DNA of 64,000 bases from Monosporascus cannonballus (lineage: Eukaryota; Ascomycota; Sordariomycetes; Xylariales). The position numbers and the translations under genes were made by a program. This document shows, in pieces, positions 1 through 13,330 of this stretch. Every line of letters starts with the position of its first letter. Position 1 is the first letter of the stretch. The stretch covers positions 186,001 through 250,000 of the forward strand of contig QJNS01000001.1 in the NCBI GenBank assembly GCA_004154925.1, given 5' to 3'. The notes under the pieces were generated by a model. That model saw nothing but the letters and a program-made list of their open reading frames with translations. It ran no database searches and was not told the DNA's origin.

Positions 1-696
1 GATTATTAATTTTAATTATTTTTACGATATACCGGTTTAAAATAATTAATTATTTAATCTAAATAATCTTATTTCTTATATTATCTTTTATTCCTTTATG
101 AAATATATCGATAAAAACGTTAATTTCGTTATTTTTTTATCCGGCTTTAGTTGTAAAATCTTTCAAGGTTACGGCGTATTTGGATACGGGTTTTTTTATC
201 GGAATTATAAAAATTATTAAACTATAAATCGTTTTTTATCTAGATTACCGAAATTATTGCGCATTTTGTTTTCGAAATTGGTATAAAGTAAAAAGATTTT
301 GTTAGTAAAATTCTTTTTATTTAGCTTTTTTATGTTTAAAAAATTTCTTATAATAAGCTTAAATTAATTAGCCGTATTTCCTATTAGGCATATTCTTATT
401 ATAAAAACCATATCCGTTAAATTATTAAGATCTAGAAAACGAAAGTAAATTCGTGCCTAAAATAAGAAAATTTAAGAATTGCTTTTTTTATTATAGGGTT
501 CCGGCTTTTTAGGCTTTATACGGGCAAGAAAGGGTTAGGTAGGTGGCGTAGACCTAAGTTATCGAATTCTTTTTTCTAATTTCCGAATTTAAGCCTAAAA
601 CTGCTAAATAAGAGTTTTCTAAACGTTAGTTGATATTTTAACAATATTAAATATTATTCAAAATTTAACGGTATTACTGAATAAAAGCTTATAATA
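1..696 (-). mobile_element. Chromovirus family A copy A1, 5' part (leader and gag N-terminus), runs off the window
   Basis: Read on the minus strand, this is the leader and the start of gag of a Ty3/gypsy element whose 5' LTR is 697-1174. It aligns by eye with 12,900-13,504 of the complete copy at 7,104-13,921, including the conserved leader beside the LTR. The expected gag start near 520 reads ATA instead of ATG, so the frame is dead. The rest of the element lies to the left of the window. Confidence 0.7.
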
Positions 697-1174
697 TATA
701 ACGGTTATACGGTTTAACTAATTATTAAACTTTAAGTCGACGGGTTTATGTTAACAGAAATATCGTAAGAATCTAAATAATAGATATAGTAATGTATTAC
801 GTTTCGTAATATTAAAAGTACCTTGGATAACGATATTATATTATAAGCTAAAATTATTTAAACTATAAAAGTAATAGGCGTATATATCCTAATTCCTTTA
901 TTATTATTTACCTTTGCTCAATAAAGCCTTATTAAGCGGTTGCTCAGTGCTGCTTAGTCGTACTTAGTTAAGACCCGCTAAACACTAATTACGTAACCTT
1001 GGGCTAACGTAGCTTTGTGATCTTGGCTGGACCGTTTTCGCAGGCCCAGCTGGCTTGGGTTGTAACACTTTGAAACCTTTAAGCCGGTTACGTAATTTCT
1101 TGACAGTGGTCGGGGCTTTACTTTTTCGTGGCCCCGACCGTCCGTGAGGAAACTAAGATTGTTAGATCATAATA
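697..1174 (-). repeat. LTR of family A, shared by copies A1 and A2
   Basis: On the minus strand the LTR begins TATTATGATC (from TGTTATGACC) and ends in CCGTTATA (from CCGTCACA). It keeps the conserved motif GTTTAATTAATTAGTTAAAC-like near its end. It is followed on the minus strand by a 5' leader (696 downward) and preceded by a polypurine tract (1175-1190 in complement), so it serves as 5' LTR for one copy and 3' LTR for the other. Its U3 resembles the LTR at 20,029-20,424. Confidence 0.7.
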
Positions 1175-1197
1175 CGATTTCCCCTTTTCCATGATTT

Positions 1198-1740
1198 TTG
1201 TCCCTAAAAATTAAATTATTCATTTGTTATTCCTGGTACGTAACTTTTCTTTTTTCACCTTTTGTTATAATAAATCGCGTAAAAAAGTTTCGTTTTTATA
1301 AACGTATTAACGTTTTTATTTTTTTAAAACGTATTAAACGTTTTGGTTTTAAAACTTTTTTTTGTTTTCGTTATAAAAAAAGATATAAAGTGTAAAGTTA
1401 CTCGGGGTTCTTTGAAATATACGTACTATATTTATTATAGCGGTCCTTATAATATTTTTGGGTTTTCAAAAATTAAATATTAAAAACTTTTAGATGAAAA
1501 AGATCTTTTAAAACGTAAAAAGAAATAGCTTCGCAAAACGTTTCGAATGGCTGCTAACAAGCTGGATTATTTGCAAAAATAAAGGCGGTTATTCTGTCGT
1601 TATAACATCGAGATATTTCGTCGCGGTATTAAAGACGTGGAAGCTATAAAGGAATTCGAACGTTTCGAAAAAAAAATAGAAATAGTTAGAAACTGGCGTT
1701 ACGGCTGCCATGTCGGCGTAGGCCGCAGCCAATTGGCCCG
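1198..1740 (+). pseudogene. Antisense Cys-rich/coiled-coil ORF remnant in copy A2
   Basis: This plus-strand frame runs antisense to the region between chromodomain and 3' LTR. About 1,495-1,690 reads as a charged helix-forming stretch with heptad-like spacing, containing LRKTF, KLDYLQK, RRLFCRYNIEIFRRGIKDVE and EFERFEKK, broken only by RIP-type TAG/TAA. Equivalent frames exist at the same place in the other copies (see 7,562 and 31,767) and in family B. The function is unknown. It may be a real antisense gene of the element or a composition artefact, but conservation between two families argues for a gene. Confidence 0.5.
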
Positions 1741-1839
1741 ATATCCCGGCTATTAATTAATTAATTATTAATGGGAATACGTTTGTCGTTATTAATAAAA
1801 TTTCTTCAATAAACGTTAGACGGTAATAAGATTTTTGGC

Positions 1840-4800
1840 GGGTTCTTAAATGTTTTTAAAGTTTGGATGCTTTTTTTTTATTTAATTAGGTACTGGGTAA
1901 ATTCATTTTATTTTCGTATATCGAAAATTCTTTCCATTTCGTATATTGATTTATTTTTTATTTCCATATCGTTTTATACCGTATATACCTTATTTATATC
2001 TGTTATTAATTCGAAAAAATAAATTTAAAAAATAAATAACCTTTAATTTTTAATAAACACTTTAATTAATAATCATTTTCTAAGATTTTCATAAAACCGT
2101 TATATAGGCCGATATATTTAAAATCGAAAGTTTTATTATGTTTTTTTATTTAAATATTTTTGGTAACGAAAAAAACAATTTCTTCTTTTTCGAAAATTAA
2201 CTTTTTTAATTCTTTCTCGTTATAATATTTATTTATTTAATTTCGTACAAATTTCAATTTTATTTTTATTTTTTAATGTAATTCTCGTAATTATTTTTCT
2301 ATAACAATTATTTTAATATTTCGGTAATTATTAATATTATAGGTTTATTATATAAATAAGAATTTCTTACCTTAGTTATTTTATTCATAATTAATGTAAT
2401 ACCGTAAGTAAATTTAAAACTTTGATTTATTCGTTCTGTTTATTTATTTATTTAAGGTTTAAATATGCTGGATAATTGGTAATTTAAGCCGATTTATGTT
2501 ATTAGGCGTTATTAAAAGTCTGATATAATTATTAATTTTTTTGAAATAATTTTTATTAATAATCCACCCATGTTAAAATATATTTAAAAAATAAATATTA
2601 TTTGTTCCGCGTAAATCTTTTCGTAATATAATTAAAATAGGAAAAGTTTGTAAATTTATTAATAATTACGAAAATATTATCGTAATATATTTTCGTAACT
2701 GGATTTTTTAATATAAAAAGTTTAATAATAAAATCGAATATAACTAAATATGATAGTTATTTTATAACTAGTAATAGTTGTAATTTTCCGGGTAGTTTAT
2801 ATCGTTAAATTTTTGTTTTAATATAAATATCGTATTATTGTATAATTTCTTATACCGTTAATTTTATTTAAGGAAGAAAATATATTTATTAAACTTATTT
2901 TAAGGTTTTATATATATTCAGATATTTATATAATTAATATTCGTATATTTTTCGTATTAGACTTTTTGGGTATTTTTCCAAAATTTGTATTTTATTTGTT
3001 TTTTAATTTTTTGGTAAACCGTTATTATATCACTGGATCTTTTGGTATATATTAAAGATATTGCCCAAATTGTCGTAATTTGTTATAGGCGTAAATAAAT
3101 TTATGTAATAATATCAGAAATTATATAGCTAATTTCAACTAATTTCTTTTCGAAATCCGGTCGCTTATTTAAGGTATTTGCTTTATTATTCTTTAAGCCG
3201 TTTTTGTGAATAATAACGAAATCGAAATTCGTTAATTTTTTTACATAACGAAATTATTATTTTACAAATTTCCTAGTTGTGGTAAATTAGGTAGAATTTT
3301 AATAATTGGTATAAATTTTGATTTGGTATGAATCTCTTTTTAGGAAATGGCTAAACGTTTAAATTAATATAATAATAGCCATAAAGTTTTTATTTAAAAT
3401 ACAGTAATTAAATTAGGGTTTTTTACCTTGTTCGAAAAACATATAATAAGGTGCAATTTATTTTAATTATTTCGTTATTTGATTATTATGCTTAATACGT
3501 AATGCGAAATATCGGTTTTCAATTTAATGGGGCTGTTTGGATCGTACATAATTAATACTGGTTCGTTAGTAATTTTATTCTTAATATTTTAAAATATCTT
3601 TTCCGTATTTGGCGTTTATTTGAATTTTTTGCTTTGTTCGTAAAATTCGTTAAAGGTATAATTATTTTACTAAAGTTTCGAATAAATTTCCTATCATAAT
3701 TGGCGAATTTAAAAAATATTTATACTTTTTTAACTATCGTTAACGTCTGTTATTTTATAACCGCAACAATTTTCTTAAGGTTTATCTTAATATGTCCTAA
3801 GGTAATAATATATTCCAGATATTCCATTTTTAATTTGTAAAATTAATTTTTTTTGCGTTAACAAATAATTTTACGTTTTATAGAATTTGAAAAACATTAT
3901 AATCGTATTTTACCTATATTTTCTTTTTAAAAAATAAGGATGTCGTCAAAATAATATACAATAAAAATATCGAAAATATTTTTATAATATATAGTTTATT
4001 ATGCATTAAAAGGTTGCTAATACGTTCGAAAGTCCTATTAATATAATTAAATATTCAAAAAGTTTGTATTTTGCTTTAAAAGTTATTTTTTATTAATATC
4101 TTTTTTAAATTTTAATAACGTTATATTTACTTTTAAGATCGGATGTTATAAATTATTTCGTTCCGTAAAATTAGTTTTTTATTTCTGTAATTAAAACTAA
4201 TAATGTTCAATTTTTAATAGTAATATCGTTTAGTTGACGATAATTAATTATAAGTTGTAATTTTTTATTTTTTTAATATATAAAATATCGGATATTTTGT
4301 TAGTAATTTCGAAAGTTGAATATATTTTTTCTGTAACAGATTTTCCAAGTATCTTTTGAAAGTACGTAATTCCTTTTTGCTGAAATTGTAAATAACAAAA
4401 AGTTTCGTCTAATATTTTTTTTAAGTATAATTTTATAAATTTATTCGTTATGTTTTAATAATTTCGTATCGAGTTCCTTTTTGAAAGCTGCTTATATTTG
4501 TAGAATTCTGGTATCATATTAATTAGATTTTCAGATTTCTTCGGTTGGCATTCTTGTTATAAATCCTTATTTAATTGCTTTAGTTTTACGTTAATAATAA
4601 TAACGATATATCGTATTTTTCTTTAATACCTGTTTTTTTTATGTTTTATCGCTATAAATAATAAGATTTTTATCGCATCCTTATGTTTATATTTGTCGCT
4701 ATTATCGATCGAATATTAAGATCTGAATTTCTTTTTTTTATTTGTTAATAAGAAATATAATAAATTTTACCTGGCCAGTTTTTCTGCTAATTAAAATTCG

Positions 4801-5120
4801 ATATTAACATATCTATGGTAATCCCAAAATCATATTATAATTCCTAAGTAAAATAAAATCGAAATCGATTTTTTAATATCGTTTTAAAATAAAAATCTCG
4901 AAATAATTAATTTCGCATATGATTTTTCCGTTATTATAGGTAAATTCCTAACTTTCGGTATTCGTTATTATATAAAGTTTTAACTTATATTTTTATAATA
5001 ATTTCAACTTATTAATTATATCCGGTATAATATAATTCCCGCCTAGAGCTTCGTAATCTATTATTACAGTATATTAATACGTTCCTATTCGTATTTTCAT
5101 AATAATAAGATTATTAACGG
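1840..5120 (-). pseudogene. pol: RIP-inactivated pol of copy A2 (protease, RT, RNase H, integrase, chromodomain)
   Basis: The order on the minus strand is protease near 5,000-5,110 (frame I-I-D-Y-E-A-L-G-G-N-Y-I), reverse transcriptase with the catalytic motif near 3,935-3,972 (reads YYFDDIL, from YxDDIL), then RNase H and integrase. A chromodomain lies near 1,840-1,995 (reads IYEMERIFDI followed by EFTQYLIK). The C-terminal chromodomain places the element among chromoviruses. Numerous TAA/TAG stops make it non-coding. Confidence 0.65.
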
Positions 5121-5639
5121 TTCTTATCGTCGTATTTAAAACCCTTTTTGAAAATTCCCTTTAATTCTTTTGGGTTTCATTATCCTGGGGCTTTTTTATA
5201 CATAACTTTTTTCTTTTAATTTTTATTCGAATTTATTATGCCTTATTTATGTTTTTTTCGTTTAACGCGTTAAGCTGCTATATTTGTCGTTATTACCGGC
5301 GTACTTTTCCTTCGAATCGTATTCATTACTTTTGATTTTGTTGCAGTTTTTTTTCTTTATCGAATAAATTATTTTTTTATGTTTATGACTGCATCCCCTT
5401 ATGTATCGTCCTGGCTGTTATTCCAAAGATTTCCTATAAATTGACGTATTTCTTTTAATAACTTTTTTTGAGGATCTATAATAAATACCAGCTGAAAATA
5501 AAGATCTGTAATAGCTTTTTGGTAATGTTTTTTTATTGTACGCTAAATCAACTCCTTTTCCGTTTGGTGGTTATATTACTGGAAATAACAAAAATGGTTT
5601 TCTTACGAATATTACTTTTTTTTTCGAGCTAGTTTTCTG

Positions 5640-6240
5640 TTTCGGCTAGCTGCTAAACGTTTCCTGGAGCGATAATTCGAAAATATCGATATTATTGCTT
5701 ATTGTCTTTATTATTTCCAGTATAATTTGAAAAATTAAATATTTCGTAATATATACGGGTAATTCGTTCGTAAATATACTGTTTCCATTCCTTATAATCG
5801 GGATATTTTCGTCGTTGACAGTATATGGCATACATTTTGCCGTATCGATTGGATATTTCGAAACAGAGTTTTTTGTCCAATCTTAATATTCGCGTAATTA
5901 TCCTTATAGGGCTTCATATTATGTTCGTGATATTTGTCGAGCTAATTTTTTGGTTTTTCTCATTTTTCGTCGAATTTTTTGTCGTAATAGCCTTTGCTAT
6001 ATTTCTCGCCATTCGGGACTTGGTATATACTTAAGCTAAATTATATTGATAAATTTGTCTTTGTTCTCCTAATTCTTTCTGGATTATTTCTTAAATATTG
6101 GCTTCTAGTTATTTTGATGAGGTGTTTTAGGTGCTTTGTATTACGATACCTTATATCTTATTTTATTGCAATTATAATATTTGATTTAACTTTAATCATT
6201 TCTATAAATAACTTTTAGTTTTATAGGTCTTGGTTTTATA
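5640..6240 (-). pseudogene. gag: gag C-terminal and gag-protease linker remnant, copy A2
   Basis: Minus-strand reading frames at 5,692-5,880 and 5,646-5,831 match the linker after the gag zinc knuckle in the plus-strand copy at 58,226-58,438. Shared words include DKK, KMYAI and ENIPI. The two frames overlap, so a one-base frame break lies in between. The region is degraded, and gag N-terminal sequence is absent. Confidence 0.55.
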
Positions 6241-6319
6241 CCGTAAAAAGTGTTATTAAGTCGAAAAACGTTAGTATTAGCTATATATTACGATTTATCA
6301 TTATATTTTCCTTTCGTAT

Positions 6320-6730
6320 TGTAACGAGCCTGTCATACATCTACATGGAGGTATGAGCAGTATCCGAAATAGGGTCCTGATTTGCAGGTCATAATAGGGC
6401 GAAGAATGATTCAATATGTTCGTTAAGGAGATTTTAAGGTATTCCTTTCTTAATTAAAGAACGGTACAGTTACCTCTGGCTAAAAGCTTAGATTGATATT
6501 TAAAGAGGGATATTAAGTAGGTACTATTTATATAAAAGATCGATTTGTTATATATCTTAATTTTTAAAGTGAATATATTATAGGTTTAAGTGATTTATGT
6601 GATTTAATTAATTCATTAAATTATTTAGATTGTATTGTTAAGAATTTCTTTGCGGAATTTAGCTGTGGTAGTTTTACGTTAGGCCTTTAAGGTTGTCCTT
6701 TTTAGAATATGAACCCCTGTTCCTGTAACA
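6320..6730 (-). repeat. Putative 3' LTR of family B
   Basis: On the minus strand the segment starts TGTTACAGGA and ends GGCTCGTTACA, giving TG...CA termini. It is preceded by the hairpin plus purine tract that marks the 3' LTR border in family A (compare ATCTTTAGGACAAAGAT then AGAAAAAAGAAA). It shows no visible similarity to the LTR at 20,029-20,424. The right flank (TTATT) and left flank (CGTAT) do not match. Confidence 0.5.
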
Positions 6731-7103
6731 TTATTTCTTTTTTCTAAGGATCTTTGTCCTAAAGATAAAAACCGTAAGTTGTTTTTTCGCTTTTGTTGGA
6801 GAGAATTAAAGGTATTCCAGTTAACTTTATTATAACAGGCCGTATTTAAAAGGAAAAAAGAAAATTTCGATTAAATTAACGCGAAACGTACGATAACCGT
6901 ATAAATTTTATCGAGAAATTTGGTTTTAAAGTCGTCGCCTGTTTAAATGATATTCGTTTTAAGGAGCCTGATTGTTTTTACGTAACGGATATTCCAAGTT
7001 GTGGTTATTATATCCGTTATTAACGTTCGGCTTATAACGTATTAAATATAAATATTTTAGTAAAAATTAAAAAGAAATACGAGCGTTTGTAAAAGGAATA
7101 ACC

Positions 7104-7519
7104 TGTGACGGCTAGAGGGTTTAACCAACTATTAAACCTTAATCGTACGGGTTAATATTAACAGAAATATCGTGGAAATCTAAGTAATAATTACAGTAAT
7201 CGTATTACGTCTCATAATACCAAAGGTGCCTTGGGTACCGAATCATTATTACAAACGATTGGTATTAATAAGTGTTATAAGTTAAAGTTATCTGGATTAT
7301 GGAAATAATAAGCGTATATATACATATATATATTGGTTTTTTAACATTACTGTTCGTCTTTGTTTATCCGTGCTTAGTAAATTTTTGCTAAACGGTTGCT
7401 TAATGCTAATTAGTCGTATTCAACAGATTTTTGCTAAGCACCCATTAAGTAACCCGAAAGGTGGCCCGTGTTATTCTCGTTAACCGTTTCCTAAGGCCGG
7501 AATCTGTCAAATCGTAATA
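7104..7519 (-). repeat. 3' LTR of copy A3
   Basis: On the plus strand it begins TGTGACGGCT and ends TCGTAATA, the complement of an LTR starting TGTTACGA and ending CGTCACA. It is followed at 7,520 by the complement of the polypurine tract (CAATCTTCCTTTTCCCC). It pairs with 13,505-13,921. Confidence 0.8.
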
Positions 7520-7561
7520 CAATCTTCCTTTTCCCCAAATCTTGCCTTTAAGATTTTATTT

Positions 7562-8266
7562 TTCTTAGTAAGTATTACCGGTTCTTTATGATATCGGATT
7601 GCATTGCTAAAAATCGTCGTCAGGTTTCTTTTACTATTCGTTAGCAAAACTTGCTTTTTATTTTTGACGATTTTAATTTTGAAATTATGCCGTACTTTTT
7701 GTATTTCTTTAAGGGTTGGAAATGTAAAATAATAAAAAACGTTTTAAAATGTAAAACTTACCTTAAATATGGATGTCCTTGTAATGGGACCGGTATTCCT
7801 TTTTCCCTTTTAAAAAATATTCGCGCCGAGAACTAACGCCTGGAACAAAAACAGGTTTTCGTAAAAGAACGTTTTTTGGAATTGCAAAAACGTTATTAAC
7901 AGGAGATAAATAAAGTTATCGCGCGTTTAAGCCGTTTTCAGAAATAAAAAGTTTTTTTTCGTTCGAAAAGGATAAAAATGGTATAATAGGAATTACAATT
8001 GTTCGAGAAGCTAAAAGAATAAAAACGCCAGAAGCAGGCCATCGCCGAGGCTTCCATGGCCGTATTGGTTCTTTTTACTAGTCCCGTGGACTGCTTTGGT
8101 ATCGGCGATATCGATTAATCCGTTAAGAATACCGATTGGGATAAGATTATTTTTAGTAATTCCGTTATTACTGGCAAAAGTTTTCAACAAACGTCAAGCG
8201 CCAATAAGAAGTTTGGCGGATTCCTAGATATTTTCGGAATCCGGATATTTTTTCCATTTAATTAGG
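7562..8266 (+). pseudogene. Antisense Cys-rich/coiled-coil ORF of copy A3 (best-preserved family A version)
   Basis: The plus-strand frame begins just inside the 3' LTR border and ends over the chromodomain. Around 7,700-7,790 it reads CKIIKNVLKCKTY then GCPCNG, giving CX8CX2C (last Cys now Tyr) plus a CPC. From about 7,840 a long charged helix follows (LEQKQVFVKE, FLELQKRY, INKVIARLSRF, EKLKE), then a Ser/Asp-rich tail (FTSPVDCFGIGDID, GKSFQQTSSA) ending PFN. Breaks are TAA/TAG at positions expected for Gln. The layout resembles uncharacterised fungal proteins with a small Cys cluster and a coiled coil. That comparison is from memory and no search was run. The product may bind nucleic acid or be non-functional. 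Confidence 0.55.
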
Positions 8267-11200
8267 TACTGGGTAAGTCCGTTTTGCTTTTATATGTCGA
8301 AAGTTTTTTCCATTTCGTATGCTTATTTATCTTTTACTTTTACGTTATTATATGCCATATATACTTTAATTATATTTGTCGTTAATTCGAATAAAAAACA
8401 TAAAAATTAAATAAAGTTTAACTTTCGATAAAAATTCCAATTAATAATTATTTTTTAAGATTTCTTTTGGCGATTTTATATTGACCGATATATTTGAAAT
8501 CGGGTTTTTTGCTAGGTTATTTTATTTAAATATTTTTTGTAACGACGAAAATTATTTCCTCCTTTTCGAAAATTAATGTTTTTAAATTTTCTATAACTAT
8601 AATATTTATTTATTTGGTTCCGTACGAATTCTAGTTTTATTTTTATTTCTTAATATAACTGTTATAACTGTTTTAACGTAAAAACTATTTTAACATTAAT
8701 TAAATTATCGTTATATACGTTTTTATAAATTTTTTGAATAAAACGAAAATTTGCATTTATAAATATTATTTTAATATTTTCATAGTAACTAATATTATAA
8801 ATAAGTTATACGATTAATAATTTTTAACTTAATTATTTTATTCGTAATTAATATAATATTGTAAATAAATATTTAAAAATTGATTAATTTGTTGAAATTA
8901 TTTATCCGTTTAAAATTTAAATACGTTAAATAATTTGTAATATAGGCCGAGTTGTGTTATAAGGCTTTATTAAAATTTAATGCAAATGTTAAACTTTTAT
9001 TAAAATAATTTCCATTAATAATCCGTATACATTAAAAAAACATCTAAAAAAATATATATTATTTATTCGGCGTTTATGTCTTTATAATATAATAAAAAAA
9101 TAAAAACATTTCGTAAATCGATCGACGATTACGAGAATATTATCGGAATATATTCTTATAACTGGATTTTTTGATATAAGAAATTTGATAATAATATTAA
9201 ATATAATTAAATATGATAATTACTTTATAACTAATTATAATTATAATTTTCTGTATAGCTTCTATTATTGAATCTTTATTTTAACGCCAATATTATATTA
9301 TTACAGAATCTTTAATATTATTAATTTTATTTTAAAAATGGAATATACGCGTTAAATTTGCTTCAGGGTATTATAAATCTTTAAATATTCATATCATTAA
9401 TATTCGTATATTTTTCGTATTGAAAATTTGTAATATTTTTTTAAAATTTGTATTTTGTTTAGTTTTTGGTATTTTAAAATTTCATTATTATATTACTAGA
9501 TTCTTTAATATATATTTTAAGGTCCTACCCGAATTATCATAATTTATCGTAAACGTAAATAATCTTTTATAATATTTCCAAAAATTATATAATTAATTTT
9601 AACCAATTTCTTTTTAAAGTTTAATCGCTTACTTAAAATATTCGTTCTGCTATTTTCTAAACCTTTTTTATAAATAATAACGAAGTTAAAATTCGCCAAT
9701 TTCTTCGTATAATCAAATTATCGTCCTGTAAATTTCTTGGTCGTAATAAATCGGGTAAAATTTTAATAATCCGTAAAAACTTTAACCTAATATAAGCTTC
9801 CTTTTAAGAAATACCTAAATTCCCGAAATGTCATAATAATGGCCATAAATTCCTTACCTGGAATACCGTAATTAAATTCGGTTCCTTTTCATTTAAACTA
9901 AAAGAAATATAATAAAATATAATTTGCTTTAAATCTTTCGTTATCCGATTATTATATTTAATGCATAATTCGAAATATCGGTTTTTAGTTTAACGGGGCG
10001 TTTTAAATCGTATATAATTAATATTAATATACTGTTAATCGTATTCTTCATATTTTAAAATATTATATCTATATTTGGCGTTTATTTGAATTTCTTTTCT
10101 TTATAAGATTTATTAAGGATATATTTATTTTGCTAAAGTTTCAAATAAAATTCCTATAATGATTAACGAATGTAAAAAATACCTACATTTTTTTTAATTA
10201 TGGTTAATATTTATCATTTTATAATTATAGCGATTCTTTTAAAATCTATTTTAATAAATTTAAAAATCAAAATCTATTTTAGAATAATTATATATTTTAA
10301 ATATTTTATTTCTTATACATGGAATTAAAACTTTTTACGTTAACAAATCATTTTACATTTCTTAAAACTTAAACAAGCTTAGAAACGTATTTTGTATACG
10401 TTTTTTCCGTTTTTAAGAAAATAAAAAATCTTCGAAAAAGCAATTATCGAAAATATTAATATATTTTAGTAATACAGAATTAATTATTTACCAAACGATT
10501 AGTAATGCGTTCGTAAACTTTATCAACATAATTAAAATTTAACTGATCTGTATTTCGTTTTAAAGGTTATTTTTTATTTATTTTCTTTCTTAATTTTAAT
10601 AAAATTATATTTAATTTTAGAATCGAACATTAATAATTGTTTAATTTCACAAAATCGGTTGTGTATTTCCGTAATTAAGTGTAATAATATTTAATTTTTA
10701 ATAATAATATCGTTAAGTTATTGATAAGTAATTATAAGTCGTAACTTTATATTTTTCTTGAATACAAAAAATATAAGATATTTTGCTGGTAATTTCAAAA
10801 GTCGAATTTATCCTTTTTATAACCGATTTTCCAGATATTCTTTAAAAATACGTAATTCGCTTTTGTTAAAGTTATAAATAAAATAAAAGTTTGTCGAAAA
10901 CCTTTCTTTGAAAATTATTTTATAATTTTATATTCAGTTTTTTTCTAAAAAACTACGTATATGTATAATATTATATTAATATATTGGTTAAATCCTTTAA
11001 TTCCTGGGGCTATTATTTTTTTAATTTTCAATCGTTATTTAATTATTTTAATTTCGCTTTAATAATAATAATAATAATATATCATATTTTTCTTTAATAC
11101 CCGTTTTTTCTCTTATATTTTACCTTTTTAAGTAATAAAGTTGTTATTATATCTTTATGTTTATATTTATTATTATTATTAATCAAATTTTAAAATCTTA

Positions 11201-11570
11201 ATTTTTTTATTTATTAATAAGAAATAAAAGAAATTTTACCTAATTAATTCTGTTATTAATCAAAATTCCGTATTAACGTATTTATAATAATCCTAAGATT
11301 ATATCGTAATTTTTAAATAAAACGATATCGAAATTAATTATTTTGTATTATTTTTTAATAAAAATGTTAAAGAAATTAATTTCACATATACCTTTTTTGA
11401 TATCGTAAACGAATTCCTAATTTTCGGTATTTATTGTTAAATAAAAATTTAATTTATATTTCTATAATAATTTAAATTAATTAATTATATTTAATAAAAT
11501 AAAATTCGTATTTAATATTCCGTAATTAATGATTACGATATATTAAGACGTTCCGATTCGTATATCCAAA
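8225..11570 (-). pseudogene. pol: RIP-inactivated pol of copy A3
   Basis: On the minus strand a well-preserved chromodomain lies at about 8,225-8,330 (AYEMEKTFDI, then LTQYLIKWKKYPDSEN). Integrase is upstream of it, the RT catalytic region is near 10,420, and protease is near 11,520. Stops at Gln and Trp codons interrupt all domains. The WKKYPDSEN segment is the usual chromodomain core of fungal chromoviruses, which use it to target heterochromatin. Confidence 0.65.
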
Positions 11571-12149
11571 ATAAGAAAATTATTAACATTTCTTATTATT
11601 GGGTTTAAAACCTTTTTTAGGAATTCCTTTTAATTTTTTTTAGTTTCGTTATTTTGCGGCTTTTTTATAAGTAACTCTTTTCTTTTAATTTTCATTTAAA
11701 TTTATTAAGTTTTATTTATGTTTTTTCGTTTAATTCGTTAAGCTGTTATATTTTTTATTATTACCGGCATATTATTTCATTAAATTGTATGAATTATTTT
11801 TAATTTTGTTATAATACCTTTGTTTATTAAATAAATTATTTTCTTATATTTATAATTATATTTTATTATATATTTTCTTAATTATTATTTTAAAGATTTC
11901 TCATCAATTAACGTATTTCTTTGATAATTTCTTTTGTGGAAATCCGTAATAAATACTAATTAAAAATAAAAATCCGTAGTAATTCTTTTGTAATATTTTT
12001 CCCTTATAGCCTAAATTACATTCTTTTCTGTTTAATGGTTATATTATCCATAATAATAAAAGAGATTTCTTTACGGGTACTGCTTTTTTTCGAACTAACT
12101 TTTTATTTCGGCTAATTATTAGATATGTTTTGGGCCTATAATTCAAAAT

Positions 12150-13330
12150 TATTAGTATTATTATTTATTATTTTTGTTATTTTTATTAAGATTTAAAAAA
12201 CCAAATCCCTTAAAATATATACGGGTAATTTATTCGTAAATATATTATTTTTATTTTTCGTAATCGGGATATTTTCGCCGTTAATAATATGTAGGATATA
12301 TTTTGCCGTCTTTATTTAGGGTTCCGAAATAAACTTTTTCTATTTAGTTCTAGTATTTGCGTAATTATCTTTATAATATTTTTATTATATTTGTAATATT
12401 TATGAAATTCGTTTTTTAGCTTTTTATATTTCGCGTTAAACCTTTTATCGTAATAACCCTTATTAGGCCTTTTGCTATAAACTTAATATGTATTTGGCTT
12501 AAATTATATTAATAATTTTGTCATCGTGTTCTTAATTATTTCTAAATTATCTTCCTAATATAGGTATTTAATTATTTTGCTATAGTTTTTTAGGTTTTCT
12601 ATATTTGTAAACCTTATATTCTATTTTGCTATAATTAAAACACTTAATCTAGCTCTAATTTTATTTGTGGGTAACGCTAAATTTTATAGGTCCTGGCGCC
12701 GTTCCGTAAAAAATAAAAACTGCATCTCGTTTTTTCCCCTGGTTAAACTTATTATATTTCGAACGTAAAATATATTATTCTTTTTCTTATCGTTTTTCAA
12801 ATTATTTATTATTAAGCTTAATTAATTTCATAATTTATCGGGCACGGGTAATTAACCGTTTAATCCGAATAATTTTATTTTTTATATTATTTTTTAACCG
12901 TTTATAAAATATATTAATAAAGGTATTAGTTTTATTATTTCCTTATCCGGTTTTGGTCGTAAAAATTTTACAGGTTACGGCATGTTTAATTATAAATCAT
13001 TTTCTTTGGAATTATAAAAATTATTAAACCGCAAATTATTTTTTATCCGGATTGCCGAAACTATTACGTATTTTATTTTCGAAATTGATATAAAATAAAA
13101 AAAATCTTATTAATAAAATCCTTTTTATTCGATTTTTTTACTTTTAGGGAATTTCTTATGATAGGCTTAAACTAATTAACCGCATTTTTCATTAGTTATA
13201 TTCTTATTATTAGGACTTCATCCGTTAAGTTGTTAAAATTTAAAAAACGAAAATAAATTTATGCCTAAATCAAAAAGGTTTAAAAGTTACTTTTTTTATT
13301 ATAAAGCTCCGGCTTCCTAGGCTTTATACG
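12150..13330 (-). pseudogene. gag: RIP-inactivated gag of copy A3
   Basis: This minus-strand region is homologous to the gag of copy A6 (57,245-58,230). It includes the capsid segment around 13,030-13,090 that corresponds to the FGNPDKK motif. The start codon near 13,325 reads ATA. It carries multiple stops. Confidence 0.55.

Larger units (their letters stand above)
1175..6250 (-). mobile_element. Chromovirus family A copy A2, 3' portion, truncated in gag
   Basis: From its 3' end (1175) this minus-strand copy carries a polypurine tract, a chromodomain remnant, integrase, RNase H, reverse transcriptase, protease and the C-terminal half of gag. Homology to the complete copies stops near 6,250. 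The gag N-terminus, leader and 5' LTR are missing at this junction. Stops at former Gln codons and many Tyr codons show heavy RIP. Its 3' LTR is the shared one at 697-1174. Confidence 0.7.
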
